Origin: Streptomyces cinnabarinus
GTDB taxonomy: Bacteria; Actinomycetota; Actinomycetes; Streptomycetales; Streptomycetaceae
Direction: 5' to 3'
Assembly: GCF_027270315.1 (NCBI RefSeq)
Contig: NZ_CP114413.1
Location: 1,736,001 to 1,800,000 of the forward strand
Length of the DNA: 64,000 bases
Shown: positions 61,306 to 64,000 of the stretch, piece after piece
How the letters are laid out: every line of letters begins with the position of its first letter
How positions within the stretch are numbered: position 1 is the first letter of the stretch
The notes under the pieces: generated by a model
Databases searched by the model: none
The model's input: the letters and a program-made list of their open reading frames with translations, nothing else
What the model was told of the DNA's origin: nothing
Made by a program: the position numbers and the translations under genes

Positions 61306-64000
61306 CTACTTCTCGGTGACCCCGGCCGAGTCGAAGGTCGCCACCTCGTGCATCGCCCTCGCCGTGCTCTGCACCAGCGGCAGGGCCAGCAGTGCGCCCG
61401 TGCCCTCGCCGAGGCGGAGGTCGAGGTCGACCAGGGGGCGCAGGCCCAGCTTGTTCAGGGCGGCCACATGGCCCGGCTCCGCGCTGCGGTGGCCCGCGAT
61501 GCAGGCCGCGAGGACCTCGGGGGCGATGGCCCGGGCGACCAGGGCCGCCGCGCCCGCGCTGACGCCGTCCAGGATGACCGGGGTGCGCAGGGACGCGCCG
61601 CCCAGCAGCAGGCCGACCATCGCGGCGTGCTCGAAGCCGCCGATCGCCGCCAGGACGCCGATGGGGTCGGCCGGGTCCGGCTGGTGGACTTCCAGGGCCC
61701 GGCGTACGACCTCGGTCTTGCGGGCGAGGGTCTCGTCGTTGATGCCGGTGCCGCGGCCCGTCACCTCGGCCGGGTCGGCGCCGGTGAAGACCGAGATCAG
61801 GGCGGCGGACGCGGTGGTGTTCGCGATGCCCATCTCACCGGTCAGCAGGGCCTTGTTGCCGGCCGCCACCAGGTCGCGGGCCGTCTCGATGCCGACCTCG
61901 ATGGCCTGCTTGCACTCCTCGCGGCTCATCGCGGCGCCGGTGGTCATGTCGGACGTGCCCGCGCGGACCTTGCGGGGCAGCAGGCCGGGCGTGGCCGGGA
62001 GGTCGGCGGCCACACCGACGTCCACGACGCAGACCTCGGCGCCCACCTGTCCGGCGAAGGCGTTGCAGACCGCTCCCCCGCCGAGGAAGTTGGCGACCAT
62101 CTGGGCCGTCACCTCCTGCGGCCAGGGGGTGACGCCCTGGGCGTGCACGCCGTGGTCGCCCGCGAAGATCGCGACGGCCGCGGGCTCCGGGATCGGCGGC
62201 GGGCACTGGCGGGACAGGCCGGACAGCTGCGCGGAGATGATCTCCAGCATGCCGAGCGCCCCGGCGGGCTTGGTCATGCGCTTCTGCCGCTCCCACGCCT
62301 CGCCGAGCGCCTTGGCGTCCAGCGGGCGGATCTGGGCGACGGTCTCGGCGAGCAGGTCGTGCGGGTCCTCGCCGGGCAGGGCACGACGGCCGTACGTCTC
62401 CTCGTGCACGACCCACGACAGCGGGCGGCGCTTGGACCAGCCGGCCTGCATCAGCTCGGGCTCGTCCGGGAACTCGTCGACGTACCCGACGCACAGGTAG
62501 GCGACGACCTCCAGGTGCTCGGGCAGACCGAGGGTGCGGACCATCTCGCGCTCGTCGAAGAAGCTGACCCAGCCGACGCCGAGGCCCTCGGCGCGGGCGG
62601 CGAGCCAGAGGTTCTCGACGGCGAGCGCGGAGGAGTACGGCGCCATCTGCGGCTGGGTGTGCCGGCCGAGGGTGTGCCGGCCGCCGCGGGTCGGGTCGGC
62701 GGTGACCACGATGTTCACCGGGGTGTCGAGGATGGCCTCGATCTTCAGTTCCTTGAACTGCTTCGCCCGGCCCTTGGGCAGCGACTTGGCGTAGGCGTCG
62801 CGCTGCCGCATCGCCAGCTCGTGCATGGTGCGCCGGGTCTCGGCGGAGCGGATGACGACGAAGTCCCAGGGCTGCGAGTGGCCGACGGAGGGGGCCGTGT
62901 GGGCGGCCTCCAGGACGCGGAGCAGCACCTCGTGCGGGATGGGGTCGCCGCGGAAGCCGTTGCGGATGTCCCGGCGCTCGCGCATGACCTTCAGCACGGC
63001 CTCGCGCTCGGCGTCCTCGTAGGCGGGCGCGGCCGGACCGGTGGGCCGGCGTGGTTCTGCCACGGGGGCCGTGCTCTCTTCCTGGTCGGCGGCCCTGGTG
63101 TCCAGGTCCTCCGCGTGCTGTACGGGCTCGGGGTCACCCGCGCGCGGTGCGGGCACCGCCGGTGCGTCCTCGGTGGGCAGCACGATCGGCTGCGGCGGGG
63201 TCGGCGCGAGGTGCGGAGTCGTCGGCACCTGCCCTTCCACCGGCACGAACTGGCCGAGCGGCAGGTCGGGGCGGGGCTCCAGGGGTACGCCGGCGGCGGG
63301 CGTACCGGCGTCGGACAGCTGGATCTGCGGCCCGGCGTCCGACGGCTGGATCTGCGGCCCGGCGGGCTCGGCGACATACGGCTGCGGCACAGGAACCGGC
63401 TCCTCCTCCACGGACGCCTCCGACTCGGGGGCCATCGCGGGCGCCTCCGCCACGACGACGGCGGCATCGTCGGCCGGGGGCTGGACCGGGGCTTCGGGGG
63501 CCTCCGGTGCGACGGCGGCCGGGGCCTGGGCGAACTCGTCCGCGGGAGCCTCGGCCACGGGCACCGGCTCGGGCAGCGGAGCCCCGGGGGCGGACGGCTC
63601 CTCGGCCACGACCGGGATCGGCTCGGGAGCGACCGGCTCGGGAGCAATGGGCTCCGCGGCAAGGGGCTCCACGGCGATCGGCTGTGCGGGGGCGGGCTCG
63701 GCGAGCACCGGCTCGGCGGGCTCGGCTACGACGGCCTCCGCGACCGGAAGCGCCTCGTGCGCCGCGGCCTCGACGACCACCGGAGCCTGCGGCGCGGCCT
63801 CCTCGGCCACGATCGTCTCCGGCTCGGGCGTCACGGCCTCGGCGGCGGCCGGAACGGCGTCGACGCCCTCGACCTGGACCTCCGTCGGCGCGGCGACCTC
63901 GGCGTCCTGGGGCACCTCGGCGACCGGGATCACCTCGGCGTCCTGGACCGTCTCGGCGACCTGGACCGTCTCGGGCGCCGCAGCGGGCTCGACGACCTGC
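61306..64000 (-). CDS. cobT: Nitroreductase (BluB-like)-CobT fusion with long low-complexity N-terminus, 5' partial
   Basis: The frame is open to the window edge, so the N-terminus is missing; a GTG at 63933 is not the start, since coding sequence (QVVEPAAAPETVQVAETVQDAE) continues upstream. At least 330 residues are Ala/Pro/Glu/Val-rich repeats. Then comes a nitroreductase/BluB-type flavin domain (RRDIRNGFRGDPIP..., HTAPSVGHSQPWDF, about 62420-62985), the enzyme class that makes 5,6-dimethylbenzimidazole. The C-terminus is CobT (GVTPWPQEVTAQMVANFLGGGAV), which attaches that base to phosphoribose for the cobalamin lower ligand. Substrate channelling is inferred. Confidence 0.92.
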   Translation of the reverse strand, partial: QVVEPAAAPETVQVAETVQDAEVIPVAEVPQDAEVAAPTEVQVEGVDAVPAAAEAVTPEPETIVAEEAAPQAPVVVEAAAHEALPVAEAVVAEPAEPVLAEPAPAQPIAVEPLAAEPIAPEPVAPEPIPVVAEEPSAPGAPLPEPVPVAEAPADEFAQAPAAVAPEAPEAPVQPPADDAAVVVAEAPAMAPESEASVEEEPVPVPQPYVAEPAGPQIQPSDAGPQIQLSDAGTPAAGVPLEPRPDLPLGQFVPVEGQVPTTPHLAPTPPQPIVLPTEDAPAVPAPRAGDPEPVQHAEDLDTRAADQEESTAPVAEPRRPTGPAAPAYEDAEREAVLKVMRERRDIRNGFRGDPIPHEVLLRVLEAAHTAPSVGHSQPWDFVVIRSAETRRTMHELAMRQRDAYAKSLPKGRAKQFKELKIEAILDTPVNIVVTADPTRGGRHTLGRHTQPQMAPYSSALAVENLWLAARAEGLGVGWVSFFDEREMVRTLGLPEHLEVVAYLCVGYVDEFPDEPELMQAGWSKRRPLSWVVHEETYGRRALPGEDPHDLLAETVAQIRPLDAKALGEAWERQKRMTKPAGALGMLEIISAQLSGLSRQCPPPIPEPAAVAIFAGDHGVHAQGVTPWPQEVTAQMVANFLGGGAVCNAFAGQVGAEVCVVDVGVAADLPATPGLLPRKVRAGTSDMTTGAAMSREECKQAIEVGIETARDLVAAGNKALLTGEMGIANTTASAALISVFTGADPAEVTGRGTGINDETLARKTEVVRRALEVHQPDPADPIGVLAAIGGFEHAAMVGLLLGGASLRTPVILDGVSAGAAALVARAIAPEVLAACIAGHRSAEPGHVAALNKLGLRPLVDLDLRLGEGTGALLALPLVQSTARAMHEVATFDSAGVTEK

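Overview
This is a high-GC chromosomal segment from a Streptomyces species. The evidence is strong third-position G/C bias, frequent GTG/TTG starts, many ATGA/GTGA stop-start overlaps, a sporulation-specific ssgB gene, and a core gene order matching my memory of the Streptomyces coelicolor SCO1505-SCO1554 neighbourhood. That comparison is recalled, not computed. Most of the window is core chromosome. No transposase, integrase, phage gene, CRISPR array or origin was seen.

Region by region. 0-4 kb: the 3' end of a TPR-type regulator, then rpsD, rarA and a vitamin-K-epoxide-reductase-like membrane protein. 4.2-7.7 kb: a tightly coupled ABC-2 exporter plus histidine kinase/response regulator operon, followed by a duplicated 38-codon remnant of a response-regulator 3' end. 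8-15 kb: hisS, a metallo-hydrolase, a membrane-anchored cyclophilin, a DUF349 protein and relA. 15-24 kb, mostly minus strand: apt-secF-secD-yajC, ruvC-ruvA-ruvB, yebC and pdxS-pdxT. 24-28 kb: a phosphatidylinositol mannoside operon (pgsA-like, acyltransferase, pimA-like) followed by a membrane-anchored LemA-like protein. 28-35 kb: a divergent EF-G-like GTPase with degenerate G motifs, an unknown 551-residue membrane protein, a HIT protein, a potassium channel and thrS. 35-38 kb: an unknown protein translationally coupled to a DUF4365 (nuclease-fold) protein, divergent from a DnaQ-type exonuclease. 38-48 kb: a segment bracketed by two identical tRNA-Val(CAC) genes, holding an SRPBCC protein, a large polytopic membrane protein and a sugar ABC importer/DUF624/YetA-PL26-like operon preceded by two LacI-type operator-like dyads. 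48-54.6 kb: a small membrane protein, ssgB, a CGNR zinc-finger protein, two further small membrane proteins, a DsbA-like protein, a tandem GNAT protein and pabC/pabB-like genes. 54.7-55.3 kb: a five-tRNA operon (Gly-Cys-Val-Val-Val). 55.3-64 kb: a zinc-ribbon protein, an aminoglycoside-phosphotransferase-like protein, small unknowns, a Ser/Thr kinase, a SpoU methyltransferase, a cobA/cysG fusion and the 3' part of a nitroreductase(BluB-like)-CobT fusion.

How they fit together. The window mixes translation and stringent response (rpsD, hisS, thrS, relA, tRNAs), protein export (SecDF-YajC), recombination and fork repair (RuvABC, RarA), cofactor synthesis (PdxST, PabBC, CobA, BluB-CobT) and envelope lipids (PIM operon). 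The accessory-looking parts are the 4.2-7.9 kb exporter/two-component locus, the 35.4-38.1 kb nuclease-like locus and the 41-47.7 kb pectin-type carbohydrate locus. Perfect 13-15 bp GC-rich hairpins without U-tracts sit at many gene ends and often serve both strands.
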